Shown here in pieces: positions 1 to 10,148 of a DNA stretch of 64,000 nucleotides; positions within the stretch are counted from its first letter, which is position 1; each line of letters begins with the position of its first letter. Below the pieces are notes generated by a model that had not been told where the DNA came from, ran no database searches, and saw only the letters and a program-made list of their open reading frames with translations. The position numbers and the translations under genes were made by a program. Location of the stretch: the NCBI RefSeq assembly GCF_900141875.1, contig NZ_FQZE01000001.1, positions 186,001 to 250,000 on the forward strand, read 5' to 3'. This DNA comes from Tangfeifania diversioriginum. Lineage in GTDB: Bacteria; Bacteroidota; Bacteroidia; Bacteroidales; Prolixibacteraceae.

Positions 1-329
1 TAATGGACGAACTGCGCGATTACCGGTTTTATGCCGAAGACATGATTCACCTTTCAGAGGTGGCCGTAAAACATATTTGGGAAAAATTCCAACACAGTTT
101 AATCGATTTGGAAAGCCAAAATATTTCGGGAGAGGTACAAAAAATTGCGAATGCCATGAACCATAAACCGTTTAATAAGTTTACTAATGAACACCTACGG
201 TTTTTGAAACAATGTTTAAATAAAACCGACGAACTTCAGGATAAATATCCGTATATTAAGCTGACCAATGAAAAGCATTTTTTTGCAGACCAGGTAAAGG
301 ATATTGAAGCAAAACTGAAATATTTATAA
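1..329 (+). CDS. GSCFA domain protein, C-terminal part (cut by window edge)
   Basis: Only the last ~109 codons lie in the window; the frame is open to the left edge, so the ATG at position 3 is probably internal. The segment MDELRDYRFYAEDMIH followed by a residue pattern ending in a helix-rich tail matches the C-terminal end of GSCFA family proteins, which are common in Bacteroidota and have an SGNH-hydrolase-like fold. Substrate and role are not known for this family. The stop is followed by 85 bp before the glycogen debranching gene on the same strand. No clear terminator or TAnnTTTG promoter is visible in that gap, so cotranscription is possible but unproven. Confidence 0.75.
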   Translation, partial: MDELRDYRFYAEDMIHLSEVAVKHIWEKFQHSLIDLESQNISGEVQKIANAMNHKPFNKFTNEHLRFLKQCLNKTDELQDKYPYIKLTNEKHFFADQVKDIEAKLKYL

Positions 330-414
330 TTCAAACCGATTAACTTCGCGTAACGCTGAAACCGGCTAAACCTTACGCAAATTGCGTTATTCATTATTAT
401 CAATTTATTGAATT

Positions 415-2361
415 ATGAGCTACCTGAAATTTGACAAGGAACAGTTAATAAACCTCGAGTATTCACTAAACAGGGAAATTCTGAGATCAAACCGCGCAGG
501 TTCGTACATCAGTACTACACTAAACGGGTGCAACACACGAAAATACCACGGGTTGCTTGTTTGTCCCATTGAAAACTTCGGCGGAGAAAAACATGTTTTA
601 CTCTCCTCGCTCGACGTGAGCCTGATACAGGAAAAAGAAGAGTTCAACCTGGGGATTCACCGCTACAAAGGCGGCGTTTACGAGCCCAAAGGCCACAAAT
701 ATATTCGCCACATCGAGTTCGATCATATTCCAAAAATAAGCTACCGCATTGGCAATACAGTCCTTATCGTGGAGCGGATCCTGGTAGAAAAAAAAGAACA
801 AATCCTCATCCGGTACACCCTCGAAAAAGCACCGGAACAAACCACTTTCCGGTTCAGGCCGTTTTTGGCATATCGCAATATTCACGCGTTGAGCAAAGCC
901 AATATGTTTGTGGATACGCGGTATAAAAACGTAACAAACGGCATTGGCACAAAAATGTACGACGGCTACCCCGAACTGTTCATGCAGTTCAGCCATGAGG
1001 CAGAATTTGTTCCGGTGCCCGACTGGTATTACGATGTGGAATACCTGAAAGAACTGCACCGGGGCTACGAGTACCTGGAAGATTTGTTTGCCCCCGGATA
1101 TTTCGAACTGCAGCTGGAACAGGGTGAATCGGTTGTTTTTTCAGCAAGCACCGAAGTCGCAAACCCGGTTTCGTTAAAGCAGCGGTTTACCAAAGAGCTG
1201 AACAAACGGACCCGCCGGTACACTTTCATCTCCTCACTGAGGAATGCCAGCGAACAATTTGTGCTTCATAAAAAAAATGAAACCGATATAATTGCAGGTT
1301 TCCCCTGGTACAACAGCATTACACGGCAAACTTTTATTTCGCTCCCCGGGTTGGCACTGGCACAAAACAACAACCAGCTGTACGAAGAAGTGCTGGACAC
1401 TTACACCAACTACCTGAATAACGGCCTGTTCCCCGATTTCATTTACGAAAACACACACACTTATAACGCTGCTGATTTGTCATTGTGGTTTATCTGGGCC
1501 ATTCAGCAATATGCAAAAAACCATAAAAGGTTAACCGCAATATGGGATAAATACGGCCCGGCCATCAAAGAAATTCTGGAAAATTACAACACCTCCACTC
1601 CGCTGTTTTTATCCATCACTCCAGACGGTTTGATTTACGCCGAAAAAGAAAACACAGCACTGACATGGATGAATTCTTACGTACATGGCGTGCCTGTAGT
1701 TCAGCGCGACGGGTTAACAGTAGAAACAAATGCATTGTGGTACAACGCCGTATGCTTTGCACTTGAACTCGCAAAAAAAGCAGGCGACAATGAGTTCACT
1801 AAACAATGGGAAAAGATGCCCGAAAAGATTGGAGCTGCTTTTCTAAAAACATTCTGGAACAAAGAACATAATCACCTTGCCGACGTTGCACGTAATAAAA
1901 GCACTGATTGGGCCATTCGCCCAAATATGGTAATTGCAGCGGCAATGCCTTTTTCGCCATTATCAAAGGAACAAAAAAAGCTGGTGCTAAGTGTTGCCAA
2001 AAAGAAATTGCTGACTAAAAGAGGGTTGCGCAGCTTGTCGCCCGATAATTTAAGATACAAAGGAACGGTCTCAGGAAACCCCGGGGAACGCGAAGCTGCA
2101 ATCCACCAGGGAGCAGTTTGGCCGTGGTTAATGCCGTTTTTTGTTGAAGCGTACCTGAACATCCACCAGGCGGGAGGCTTGCCATTTGTGAAACAGTTCA
2201 TGGAGTTTTTTGAAGAAGAAATGACAGAACACTGCATTGGAACCCTTTCGGAAATGTATGACGGAAACCCGCCACACAATGCCAAAGGAGCCATTTCGCA
2301 GGCATGGAACGTGGCAGGGGTGTATTACGCTATTGATTTGGTGCAGAACTATAAAGTATAA
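415..2361 (+). CDS. glycogen debranching enzyme (amylo-alpha-1,6-glucosidase, GH133 type)
   Basis: Cytoplasmic enzyme expected to remove alpha-1,6 branches from glycogen. It has no signal peptide. The N-terminal all-beta domain carries TRKYHGLL at residues 41-48, typical of bacterial debranching enzymes. The C-terminal (alpha/alpha)6-barrel part shows WPWLMPFFVEAYL near residue 570 and SEMYDG near 612, matching the GDE_C family. The length of 648 aa is normal for the Bacteroidota form. It is the first gene of a tight four-gene glycogen cluster: the next gene starts 12 bp downstream and is followed by a GH57 protein and a phosphorylase. The ATG at 415 is the first good start. Family assignment is firm; substrate range is inferred. 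Confidence 0.92.
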   Translation: MSYLKFDKEQLINLEYSLNREILRSNRAGSYISTTLNGCNTRKYHGLLVCPIENFGGEKHVLLSSLDVSLIQEKEEFNLGIHRYKGGVYEPKGHKYIRHIEFDHIPKISYRIGNTVLIVERILVEKKEQILIRYTLEKAPEQTTFRFRPFLAYRNIHALSKANMFVDTRYKNVTNGIGTKMYDGYPELFMQFSHEAEFVPVPDWYYDVEYLKELHRGYEYLEDLFAPGYFELQLEQGESVVFSASTEVANPVSLKQRFTKELNKRTRRYTFISSLRNASEQFVLHKKNETDIIAGFPWYNSITRQTFISLPGLALAQNNNQLYEEVLDTYTNYLNNGLFPDFIYENTHTYNAADLSLWFIWAIQQYAKNHKRLTAIWDKYGPAIKEILENYNTSTPLFLSITPDGLIYAEKENTALTWMNSYVHGVPVVQRDGLTVETNALWYNAVCFALELAKKAGDNEFTKQWEKMPEKIGAAFLKTFWNKEHNHLADVARNKSTDWAIRPNMVIAAAMPFSPLSKEQKKLVLSVAKKKLLTKRGLRSLSPDNLRYKGTVSGNPGEREAAIHQGAVWPWLMPFFVEAYLNIHQAGGLPFVKQFMEFFEEEMTEHCIGTLSEMYDGNPPHNAKGAISQAWNVAGVYYAIDLVQNYKV

Positions 2362-2373
2362 ACTGTTGGGGTA

Positions 2374-3678
2374 ATGAAAGTATTAATGTTTGGGTGGGAA
2401 TTTCCGCCACATATTTCAGGAGGGTTGGGAACAGCCTGTTACGGACTGACCAAAGGCCTGGCAGGCCTGAAAAATATTGATGTGCTTTTTGTGGTTCCCA
2501 AAATGTTTGGCGACGAAGACCAGTCAATAATCAAGCTGAAAGGTGCCAATACTGTGCCTGTTTCAAAAACACAAATTGAATTTGAAGGCACACAGAAAAA
2601 AATGGAAACCATTGAAATTAAATCTGATATTGTTCCCTACCTGAGTGAAGAAGATTTCTGGGAGCTCAAGAAAAAACGGTTTCCGGCAAAAACAAGATTT
2701 ATACAAACCGATAATGGTTTCAAGATAAACTTCAGCGGGAAGTATGGTGATGGATTAATTGAAGAAATTAAAAATTACGCGCTCGTGGCAGAACTAATCG
2801 CCACCGAAAACACTTTTGATGTCATTCACTCACACGACTGGCTCACCTATCCGGCAGGCATAGCAGCCAAAAACAAAACAGGCAAGCCACTGATAATTCA
2901 CGTACATGCCACCGAGTTCGACCGCAGCGGTGGAAACATAAACCCCGTGGTTTATTCCATTGAGCGCGAAGGCATGGAAATGGCGGACAAAATTATAGCC
3001 GTAAGCAATTTAACACGCAATACCATTATCGAAAAATATTATATTCCACCCGAAAAAATTGAAATAGTTTACAATGCGGTTGACTCCTCTCCGAGGAAAC
3101 ACAACTTGAATTTCAGGAAAAACGAAAATGAAAAAATTGTGACTTTCCTGGGGCGCATCACCATGCAAAAAGGCCCGGAATATTTTGTTGAAGCGGCCTA
3201 CCTGGTGCTCAAAAAAATGGAGAATGTGCGTTTTGTAATGGCAGGCAGCGGCGATAAAATGACAACCATGATTAAACGCGTAGCTGAACTTGGAATTGCC
3301 GATAAATTTCATTTCACCGGCTTTTTAAAAGAAGATGCTGTTGCTGAAATGTTTCGTTTATCCGATGTTTGCGTGATGCCATCTGTTTCTGAGCCATTTG
3401 GCATTGTGCCACTCGAAGCCATGCAGGCCGGCGTTCCGGTAATCATTTCAAATCAGTCGGGTGTGTCCGAAATCCTGGACCATGCCATTAAAATTGATTT
3501 CTGGGACACCTACGCCATGGCCGATTCAATTTACGGACTATTGAAATATCCTTCCATGTCGAAACATCTGAAAAAAGCCGGCAAAATAGAAGCCGGCAAA
3601 ATGAAATGGGATAATTCGGCACAGCAAGTAAGTAAAATCTACAGAGATGTGTTAATTAAATCAAATGTTAAAGTATGA
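2374..3678 (+). CDS. GT4/GT5-like glycosyltransferase, probable glycogen synthase
   Basis: GT-B fold glycosyltransferase of 434 aa. The N-terminal glycine-rich loop FPPHISGGLGTA (GGLG at residues 16-19) is the nucleotide-sugar/acceptor loop of glycogen synthases. The C-terminal half has the retaining E-x7-E pair at E340 and E348 within SEPFGIVPLEA. In Bacteroidota this gene sits between the debranching enzyme and a GH57 protein and is taken to be the glycogen synthase; whether it uses UDP- or ADP-glucose cannot be read from sequence. It starts 12 bp after the debranching gene, and its stop overlaps the next start in ATGA, which suggests translational coupling. Confidence 0.88.
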   Translation: MKVLMFGWEFPPHISGGLGTACYGLTKGLAGLKNIDVLFVVPKMFGDEDQSIIKLKGANTVPVSKTQIEFEGTQKKMETIEIKSDIVPYLSEEDFWELKKKRFPAKTRFIQTDNGFKINFSGKYGDGLIEEIKNYALVAELIATENTFDVIHSHDWLTYPAGIAAKNKTGKPLIIHVHATEFDRSGGNINPVVYSIEREGMEMADKIIAVSNLTRNTIIEKYYIPPEKIEIVYNAVDSSPRKHNLNFRKNENEKIVTFLGRITMQKGPEYFVEAAYLVLKKMENVRFVMAGSGDKMTTMIKRVAELGIADKFHFTGFLKEDAVAEMFRLSDVCVMPSVSEPFGIVPLEAMQAGVPVIISNQSGVSEILDHAIKIDFWDTYAMADSIYGLLKYPSMSKHLKKAGKIEAGKMKWDNSAQQVSKIYRDVLIKSNVKV

Positions 3679-5003
3679 AGTCAATAGCACTGTTTTTCCA
3701 GGTTCATCAACCCTTCAGGTACCGGAGGTACCGGTTTTTTGATATTGGCAATGACCATTATTATTACGACGATTATGCCAACGAAACCATCCTCCGGAAG
3801 GTGGCCGAAACCAGTTATCTGCCGGCCAATGAGCTTCTGTTAAAGCTGGCCGGCGAGCTGGAAGGTAAATTTAAAGTGGCTTTTTCGGTTACCGGCACTG
3901 CACTTGACCAGTTTCAGCTTTATGCCCCAGAAGTTATTGAATCTTTTCAGCAACTGGCAAAAACAGGCTGCGTGGAGTTTTTATCGGAAACCTATTCCCA
4001 TTCGCTTTCGGCATTAAAAGACAAAACTATTTTTGAGCAGGAGGTAAAACAGCACGAACAGAAAATTTTCGAACTGTTCGGGCAAAAACCCAAAGTTTTC
4101 AGGAATACCGAAATGATCTATTCCGACGAAATTGGAGATTGTGTGGCAAAAATGGGTTACAAAGCCATGCTTACCGAAGGCGCGCGCCATGTGCTGGGCT
4201 GGAAAAGCCCCAACTTCCTGTACGTGAATGCTGCCAATCCGCGCCTGAAAGTGTTCATGCGCAACTACAAACTCAGCGACGATATCTCTTTTCGCTTTTC
4301 AAACAGCAACTGGTCAGAATATCCGCTCACTGCAGAAAAATTTATTGGCTGGCTTACTCAGCTAAACCGAAAAGAGGAGGTTGTTAACCTGTTCTTGAAC
4401 TACGAATCGCTGGGAGGCCGGCAGCCCAAAGAGAGCGGCATATTCAATTTTTTCGAACATCTGGCAAGGGGAATAGTCAAACACCCGGAATTAAAATTTG
4501 CAACACCCGCCGAAGTGTTGGCCGAAGTTCAGCCTGTATCAGTAATCAGCGTACCCCACCCTATTTCGTGGGCCGACGAAGAACGCGACCTCACTGCCTG
4601 GCTGGGAAACGAAATGCAAAAAGAGGCTTTTGAAAAGTTATACGAAATGAGCCCGCGAATGGGGCGATGTACCGATGAAGAATTGCGTAAAGACTGGAAC
4701 TACCTGCAGGTAAGCGACCATTTTTATTACATGTCAACCAAATTATTCTCCAGTGGCGAAGTTCACAGTTATTTCAATCCGTTTGAATCACCCTACGAAG
4801 CATTTTTAAATTACATGAATGTACTTAGCGACTTCCAGATCAGGCTAAATTCTATGTTCCCCAAAAATGAACAGGAGCAGGAAATTGCAGCCTTGCATAA
4901 AATTATTAACGAAAAAGATGAAAAAATAACCAAGCTGGAAAAACAACTCACACGCCTGCAGAAACCACGTACAAGAAAAAAAACAACAAAAAAAAAGAAG
5001 TAA
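3675..5003 (+). CDS. GH57 family protein with altered catalytic site
   Basis: A 442 aa protein with the N-terminal HQP of GH57 at residues 11-13, the second conserved region FLSETYSHS (103-110) and the third region FRNTEM, in which E146 is the expected nucleophile. In the fourth region the family catalytic acid/base aspartate stands two residues before a conserved Glu. Here the residue is Asn242 in LNYESLGG (codon AAC). The protein may therefore be inactive, altered or non-hydrolytic. It has a C-terminal coiled region and a tail rich in Lys/Arg (TRKKTTKKKK), perhaps for binding polyanion or glucan. It overlaps the upstream synthase by 4 bp. Cytoplasmic; no signal peptide. Confidence 0.85.
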   Translation: MKSIALFFQVHQPFRYRRYRFFDIGNDHYYYDDYANETILRKVAETSYLPANELLLKLAGELEGKFKVAFSVTGTALDQFQLYAPEVIESFQQLAKTGCVEFLSETYSHSLSALKDKTIFEQEVKQHEQKIFELFGQKPKVFRNTEMIYSDEIGDCVAKMGYKAMLTEGARHVLGWKSPNFLYVNAANPRLKVFMRNYKLSDDISFRFSNSNWSEYPLTAEKFIGWLTQLNRKEEVVNLFLNYESLGGRQPKESGIFNFFEHLARGIVKHPELKFATPAEVLAEVQPVSVISVPHPISWADEERDLTAWLGNEMQKEAFEKLYEMSPRMGRCTDEELRKDWNYLQVSDHFYYMSTKLFSSGEVHSYFNPFESPYEAFLNYMNVLSDFQIRLNSMFPKNEQEQEIAALHKIINEKDEKITKLEKQLTRLQKPRTRKKTTKKKK

Positions 5004-5082
5004 TTTAACAATATTGAAAATGAACATATTATCACTCATTCCAAATTAATTTTCAGACCCCTTTTACAACAAAATAAAAGTG

Positions 5083-5090
5083 TATTTTTG
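5083..5090 (+). promoter_or_regulatory. -7 promoter element for the glucan phosphorylase
   Basis: TATTTTTG fits the Bacteroidota -7 consensus TAnnTTTG and ends 36 bp before the ATG at 5127. A possible TTG start at 5088 lies inside this element, upstream of where transcription would begin, which argues for the ATG at 5127. No convincing -33 TTTG is present. Confidence 0.55.
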
Positions 5091-5126
5091 CACCCCGATA
5101 AGGAAAACAAAAAACAGATTTTAGAC

Positions 5127-7703
5127 ATGAAGACAGAAAAAGCAAACTCGTATCCAAACCAACAAAATAACACACCGGTTTGGAAAAAAATAATAGTAAA
5201 ATCACACCTCCCCGAAAAATTGTCTCCGCTTCGCGAAATATCCAAAAACCTTTGGTGGGTTTGGAATACCGAAGCAAGGGAGCTGTTCAGCTTCATCGAT
5301 AACGAAACCTGGGAGGCGTGCGACCACAACCCGGTTGTGCTACTCGACCAGGTGAGCTACAAGCGATTCAAGGAACTTGAAAAGGACTCAGGCTTTATTT
5401 CCAGAATGGATAAAGTTTACGGCGATTTTAGGCAATACCTTGAAGAACGAAAAAATTTGGGAAGCCCGCAAATTGCCTATTTCAGCATGGAATACGGCTT
5501 GCACGATTCACTAAAAATTTACTCCGGCGGGCTGGGCATGCTGGCCGGCGACTACCTGAAAGAGGCCAGCGACATGAAAGTTAACATGGTAGGCGTTGGA
5601 CTGCTCTACCGCTACGGATATTTTAAACAGGCCCTTAACCTGCATGGGGAACAAATGGCAAATTACGAATTCCAAAACTTCTCCAAAATACCGGTAAACC
5701 CCGTTCTGAATGAAAATAACGAATTTGTTAAAATAAGTATCGATTATCCCGGTCGCCAACTATTTGCAAAAATATGGCAGGTAAATATCGGCTCGGTAAA
5801 ACTTTTACTGCTCGACGCCGACCTTCCTGAAAACCAGGAAGGGGACCGCTCGGTAACCCACCATTTGTATGGCGGCAATAACGAAAACAGGCTGAAACAG
5901 GAAATGCTTCTCGGAATTGGTGGAATCAAAGCCCTGAATGCACTGGGCTACAATTCTGAAATTTACCATTGCAACGAAGGCCATGCCGCATTTATTGGGC
6001 TCGAACGTGTTTCCAGTATCATCGAAAAATACAAGTTAAATTTTTCCGAAGCCAAAGAAGTGGTACGCGCATCGACCATATTTACAACGCACACTCCCGT
6101 TCCGGCCGGGCACGACTCCTTCCACGACGATTTGTTTAAATATTACATGGAGGGGTACTACAATAAAACCGGACTCAGCTGGGAAGAATTTACCCTCCTG
6201 GGAAAAGCAACCCCGGAAGAAGATCATTTCAACATGAGTTACCTGGCCTGTAATCTATCACAGGGAATAAACGGTGTGAGCAAGCTGCATGGCGATGTTA
6301 GCAAAACCGTTTTAAAACCACTGTACCCGGGATTCCTGGAAGAAGAACTCGAAATTGGGTACGTCACCAACGGAGTGCATTATTCTACATGGACAGCACA
6401 GGAATGGAAAAACATTCATAAAGAATATTTTGGTCCTGAATTTCCTCAAACCCAACTCGATTTTGATGTTTGGGATAAAATTTACCGCGTGCCCGATGAA
6501 AAAATATGGGAAATCAGAAAAACCCTCCGCACAAGGTTAATCAATTACATTAAAGAGCGTTTTTCTGACAGCTGGATTAAACGCAACGAAAATCCGCAAC
6601 TCGTCACCGAAGTACTGGACAAACTCGATCCAAATGCGCTTACCATTGGTTTTGCGCGCAGGTTTGCCACTTATAAAAGAGGGTACCTGCTGTTCAGAAA
6701 CCTGGAACGTTTATCAAAAATTGTAAATAATCCTGAAAAACCGGTGCAATTCATTTTTGCGGGGAAAGCACACCCGGCTGACAAAGCGGGCCAGGAATTG
6801 ATCAAACACATTGTTGAAATTTCAAAACGCCCCGAGTTCAGGGGGAAAATCCTTTTTGTTCAGAATTACGACATCAACCTGGCAAAAATGCTGCTACAGG
6901 GTGTCGATGTTTGGCTGAATACGCCAACCCGCCCGCTGGAGGCTTCCGGCACCAGCGGCCAAAAAGGAGTAATGAACGGAACACTCCATTTCTCGGTGCT
7001 CGACGGATGGTGGGTTGAAGGCTACCAGGAAAATGCAGGCTGGGCATTGCCTGCCGAACGGGCTTACGATGTACAGGATTTTCAGGATGAACTCGATGCA
7101 CAAACCATTTATGGCATTTTTGAAGACGAAATCACCCGCATTTTTTACGACCGCAACGAAGAGGACATCCCAGTGGAATGGATCGACTACATTAAAAACA
7201 CCATCGCACAGGTTGCTCCGAAATTTACTACCGGAAGGATGATGCAAGATTATCACGACAGGTACTATAAACCTCAGCTCACGCGCGCAACCAGCATTAA
7301 CAATGAAAATTTCAAATGGGCAAAAGAGATGGCTGCATGGAAACAAAAAGTAAGCACTGTTTGGGACTCAATTGAAATTAAGTCTTCTGACACCAGCAAC
7401 GGTATCAAAGAGAATATGAAAGTGGGTCAGGAATACCCCTTTAGGGTTGAAATCGACTTAAAAGGACTCTTGAGCAACGAAGTGGGGCTTGAAATGATTA
7501 TTACCGAAAATGGCACAGAAGACCCACCTCGCATTGTAGAAACATTTAACTTTGAGGTGGAAGAATGCAACGGTTCGGTATGCTGTTTTAAACTCAACTT
7601 TCATCCGGTGCATCCGGGGTCGTTCAACTACGGCCTCAGGTTATATCCTAAAAACGAAGGATTACCGCATAAACAAGACTTTAACTACGTAAAATGGTTA
7701 TAA
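5127..7703 (+). CDS. glgP: alpha-glucan (glycogen/maltodextrin) phosphorylase, GT35
   Basis: Cytoplasmic PLP enzyme that releases glucose-1-phosphate from glycogen or maltodextrin. With the ATG at 5127 it has 858 aa, the length of the alpha-glucan phosphorylases with an N-terminal extension region. Motifs: ISKNLWWVWN near the N-terminus; AYFSMEYGLHDSLKIYSGGL; YHCNEGHAAF; and EASGTSGQKGVMNG, where K613 is the PLP lysine. The earlier in-frame TTG at 5088 is rejected because it sits in the promoter. It ends the glycogen cluster and has its own promoter, so it may be expressed separately from the three genes before it. A strong terminator follows. Confidence 0.95.
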   Translation: MKTEKANSYPNQQNNTPVWKKIIVKSHLPEKLSPLREISKNLWWVWNTEARELFSFIDNETWEACDHNPVVLLDQVSYKRFKELEKDSGFISRMDKVYGDFRQYLEERKNLGSPQIAYFSMEYGLHDSLKIYSGGLGMLAGDYLKEASDMKVNMVGVGLLYRYGYFKQALNLHGEQMANYEFQNFSKIPVNPVLNENNEFVKISIDYPGRQLFAKIWQVNIGSVKLLLLDADLPENQEGDRSVTHHLYGGNNENRLKQEMLLGIGGIKALNALGYNSEIYHCNEGHAAFIGLERVSSIIEKYKLNFSEAKEVVRASTIFTTHTPVPAGHDSFHDDLFKYYMEGYYNKTGLSWEEFTLLGKATPEEDHFNMSYLACNLSQGINGVSKLHGDVSKTVLKPLYPGFLEEELEIGYVTNGVHYSTWTAQEWKNIHKEYFGPEFPQTQLDFDVWDKIYRVPDEKIWEIRKTLRTRLINYIKERFSDSWIKRNENPQLVTEVLDKLDPNALTIGFARRFATYKRGYLLFRNLERLSKIVNNPEKPVQFIFAGKAHPADKAGQELIKHIVEISKRPEFRGKILFVQNYDINLAKMLLQGVDVWLNTPTRPLEASGTSGQKGVMNGTLHFSVLDGWWVEGYQENAGWALPAERAYDVQDFQDELDAQTIYGIFEDEITRIFYDRNEEDIPVEWIDYIKNTIAQVAPKFTTGRMMQDYHDRYYKPQLTRATSINNENFKWAKEMAAWKQKVSTVWDSIEIKSSDTSNGIKENMKVGQEYPFRVEIDLKGLLSNEVGLEMIITENGTEDPPRIVETFNFEVEECNGSVCCFKLNFHPVHPGSFNYGLRLYPKNEGLPHKQDFNYVKWL

Positions 7704-7711
7704 CAAACTGG

Positions 7712-7741
7712 AAAGGTGCCTCACTCAGGGCACCTTTTTTT
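7712..7741 (+). terminator. intrinsic terminator after glgP
   Basis: Perfect 9-bp stem AAAGGTGCC/GGCACCTTT with an 8-nt loop, running into seven T residues. It lies 9 bp after the glgP stop and closes the glycogen cluster. Confidence 0.9.
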
Positions 7742-7842
7742 GTCCGCTTTTTCAATCTGAAATCTTTATTGAAAAAGATTTTACAATTTATTTGAATTTT
7801 ATCCGAAAACAGATTTTATTTTTACATTCCTGTTCAAACTCT

Positions 7843-7850
7843 TACTTTTG
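7843..7850 (+). promoter_or_regulatory. -7 promoter element for the XRE-cupin gene
   Basis: TACTTTTG matches TAnnTTTG and lies 15 bp before the ATG at 7865, so the leader would be very short. No good -33 element is seen. Confidence 0.5.
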
Positions 7851-7864
7851 TTTAAAAAAATCAG

Positions 7865-8440
7865 ATGGCGATGAAAAAAAATCTTGGTGAAAAAATAAAG
7901 CAGTTCCGCGAATTCAGACAAATTTCAAGAGAAGATCTGGCATTAAACGCCAATCTCGATATAACTCAACTTGAAGAAATCGAGGAAAAAGCAGCATTCC
8001 CTTCACTGGGTCACCTCATTAAAATATCGAGAGCTTTGGGAGTTCGAATCGGCACTTTCCTCGATGATCAGGACCAGGTGGGCCCCGTGATCGTGAAAGC
8101 CGGCGAAGAGAAAAAAAGCCACAGCTTTTCAACAAAAGACGAATCGACACGCGAGCACCTGAACTTTTTCTCGCTGGCTCAGGACAAAGCCGGCAGGCAC
8201 ATGGAGCCGTTTATTGTTGAAATTGAACCCTCGAAAGAATCGGATTATAAATTATCGACCCACGAGGGCGAAGAATTTATTTATGTGCTGGAAGGAAGCA
8301 TCGAAATTAATTACGGGAAAGAATTGTACCGAATTAACAAAGGAGACACCATTTACCTCGATTCGGTTGTTGCACACAATGTACACGCAGCCGGAAAACA
8401 ACCGGCAAAAATTCTGGCAGTAGTTTACACACCGGTTTAA
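7865..8440 (+). CDS. XRE-family regulator with cupin sensor domain
   Basis: 191 aa. Residues ~5-60 form an XRE helix-turn-helix ([20 protein letters not shown] ... [14 protein letters not shown]). Residues ~110-190 form a single-domain cupin ([27 protein letters not shown]), a likely small-ligand pocket. This two-domain design is a known transcription regulator class. The acyl-CoA synthetase gene begins 35 bp downstream on the same strand, and this pair recurs in Bacteroidota, so regulation of or by fatty acyl metabolism is inferred. The ligand is unknown. ATGGCGATG offers two starts; the first is used here. Confidence 0.88.
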   Translation: MAMKKNLGEKIKQFREFRQISREDLALNANLDITQLEEIEEKAAFPSLGHLIKISRALGVRIGTFLDDQDQVGPVIVKAGEEKKSHSFSTKDESTREHLNFFSLAQDKAGRHMEPFIVEIEPSKESDYKLSTHEGEEFIYVLEGSIEINYGKELYRINKGDTIYLDSVVAHNVHAAGKQPAKILAVVYTPV

Positions 8441-8475
8441 TTTTCAATTTTATCAACTATTCTGAACGAAAATCC

Positions 8476-10128
8476 ATGCAACTACTTGATTATACGCTCG
8501 GCGAAATTCTGGAAAAATGGGCATTTGAGACTCCCGATAAGGAATTTATTGTGTACCCCGACAGGGACTTACGGTTTACCTACAAACAGTTCAACGATCG
8601 TGTTGATGCGATGGCCAAAGGGCTGTTGTACATTGGCGTGAGACCGGGCGACAAAGTTGGCATCTGGGCCAAAAACATTCCCGACTGGACAACCGTGATG
8701 TTTGCAACCGCTAAAATTGGTGCTGTGCTGGTTACCATCAACACCAATTACAAGTTATCGGAACTGGAGTATTTGCTGAAAGATGCCGACATTAACACGT
8801 TATTTCTGGTTGACGGTTTCCGCGACAGCGATTACGTGGAAATGATTTTTCAACTGGTCCCCGAACTCAAAAATCAGCCCCGTGGCGAAATAAAAAGCTC
8901 CCGGTTTCCCGAACTTAAAAATGTGGTATTTATCGGCCAGCAAAAACACCGCGGAATGTTCAATACAAATGAATTGATTCTGCTCGGTAATCATGTTGAC
9001 GACCTCGACCTGGAAACCATAAAAGAGTCGCTTAACTGCCACGATGTTATTAATATGCAATATACATCGGGCACCACCGGCTTTCCAAAGGGAGTAATGC
9101 TTTCGCACCACAATATTATAAATAACGGTTATGCCACCGGGCAGTGCCAAAAATTTACTTCAAGCGAGCGTTTGCTGGTATGTGTGCCCATGTTTCACTG
9201 CTTTGGCAGTGTTTTGGGACTCTCTGCAATAATCACCCACGGAGCCACCATGGTTTTCACCGAAGATTTTGATCCGGTTATGGTGCTCGCTTCAGTTCAA
9301 AAAGAAAAATGCACTGCCTTGTATGGTGTGCCAACCATGTTTATTGCCGAACTCAACCACCCGATGTTCGACATGTTCGATTTAAGTTCGTTGCGTACCG
9401 GAATAATGGCCGGTGCCCCCTGCCCCATCGAAACCATGAAGCAGGTGATGACAAAAATGAACATGAAAGATGTGATTATCGTTTACGGGCAAACCGAATC
9501 ATCTCCGGGAATGACCGCAACCCGCACGCACAACTCGCCTGAAGTACGCTCCACTACCGTTGGTTTCGAATATCCCAATGTGGAAGTAAAAATTGAAAAT
9601 CCTGAAACCGGCGAAGAGTGCGGCATTGAAGAACAGGGCGAAATTTGTTGCCGGGGTTATAATGTTATGAAAGGCTATTATAAAAACGAAGAAGCCACAA
9701 AAAAAGCAATCGACAGCGAAGGCTGGCTGCATTCGGGCGACCTGGCCGTAAAAACCAAAGACGGCTTTTTCCGGATTACCGGACGCATAAAAGACATGAT
9801 TATTCGCGGGGGAGAGAACATTTACCCGCGCGAAATTGAGAACTTTCTTTACAATATGCCACAAATTGAAACAGTGGAAGTGGCCGGAATTCCCAGTCCT
9901 AAATATGGTGAAGAAGTGGCAGCATTTATTAAAGTTAAAGAAGGCCAGTCGCTTTCAGAAGAAGATATTTTCGATTTTTGCCGCGGACAGATTGCAAGGT
10001 TTAAAACACCAAAATACGTATTTTTTGTGGATGAATTTCCGATGACCGCAAGTGGTAAAATTCAAAAATTCAAACTCAGCGAGCTGGGGGCAAAAATCTG
10101 TAAAGACAAAGGGATTGAAATTACATGA
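8476..10128 (+). CDS. AMP-binding acyl-CoA synthetase (fatty acid-CoA ligase type)
   Basis: 550 aa member of the adenylate-forming family, which activates a carboxylic acid with ATP and CoA. Diagnostic motifs are the P-loop [14 protein letters not shown] from residue 196, the region [15 protein letters not shown], the hinge [20 protein letters not shown] and the C-terminal catalytic lysine segment [10 protein letters not shown] near residue 525. Closest by pattern to medium/long-chain acyl-CoA synthetases. No signal peptide. It shares a transcript with the XRE-cupin regulator 35 bp upstream. Its 3' end meets the convergent rhuM gene with only 20 bp between, and no terminator is visible there. 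Chain-length preference cannot be read. Confidence 0.88.
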   Translation: MQLLDYTLGEILEKWAFETPDKEFIVYPDRDLRFTYKQFNDRVDAMAKGLLYIGVRPGDKVGIWAKNIPDWTTVMFATAKIGAVLVTINTNYKLSELEYLLKDADINTLFLVDGFRDSDYVEMIFQLVPELKNQPRGEIKSSRFPELKNVVFIGQQKHRGMFNTNELILLGNHVDDLDLETIKESLNCHDVINMQYTSGTTGFPKGVMLSHHNIINNGYATGQCQKFTSSERLLVCVPMFHCFGSVLGLSAIITHGATMVFTEDFDPVMVLASVQKEKCTALYGVPTMFIAELNHPMFDMFDLSSLRTGIMAGAPCPIETMKQVMTKMNMKDVIIVYGQTESSPGMTATRTHNSPEVRSTTVGFEYPNVEVKIENPETGEECGIEEQGEICCRGYNVMKGYYKNEEATKKAIDSEGWLHSGDLAVKTKDGFFRITGRIKDMIIRGGENIYPREIENFLYNMPQIETVEVAGIPSPKYGEEVAAFIKVKEGQSLSEEDIFDFCRGQIARFKTPKYVFFVDEFPMTASGKIQKFKLSELGAKICKDKGIEIT

Positions 10129-10148
10129 AAAACATTAACATTGAACGG

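Noticed and set aside
598-1059. 153-codon minus-strand open frame
   Set aside because: Antisense to the debranching enzyme, low-complexity Phe/Val-rich translation; a shadow.
5088-5090. TTG as start of the glucan phosphorylase, adding 13 residues
   Set aside because: It lies inside a TAnnTTTG promoter element, so it would be untranscribed; the ATG at 5127 gives a normal protein.
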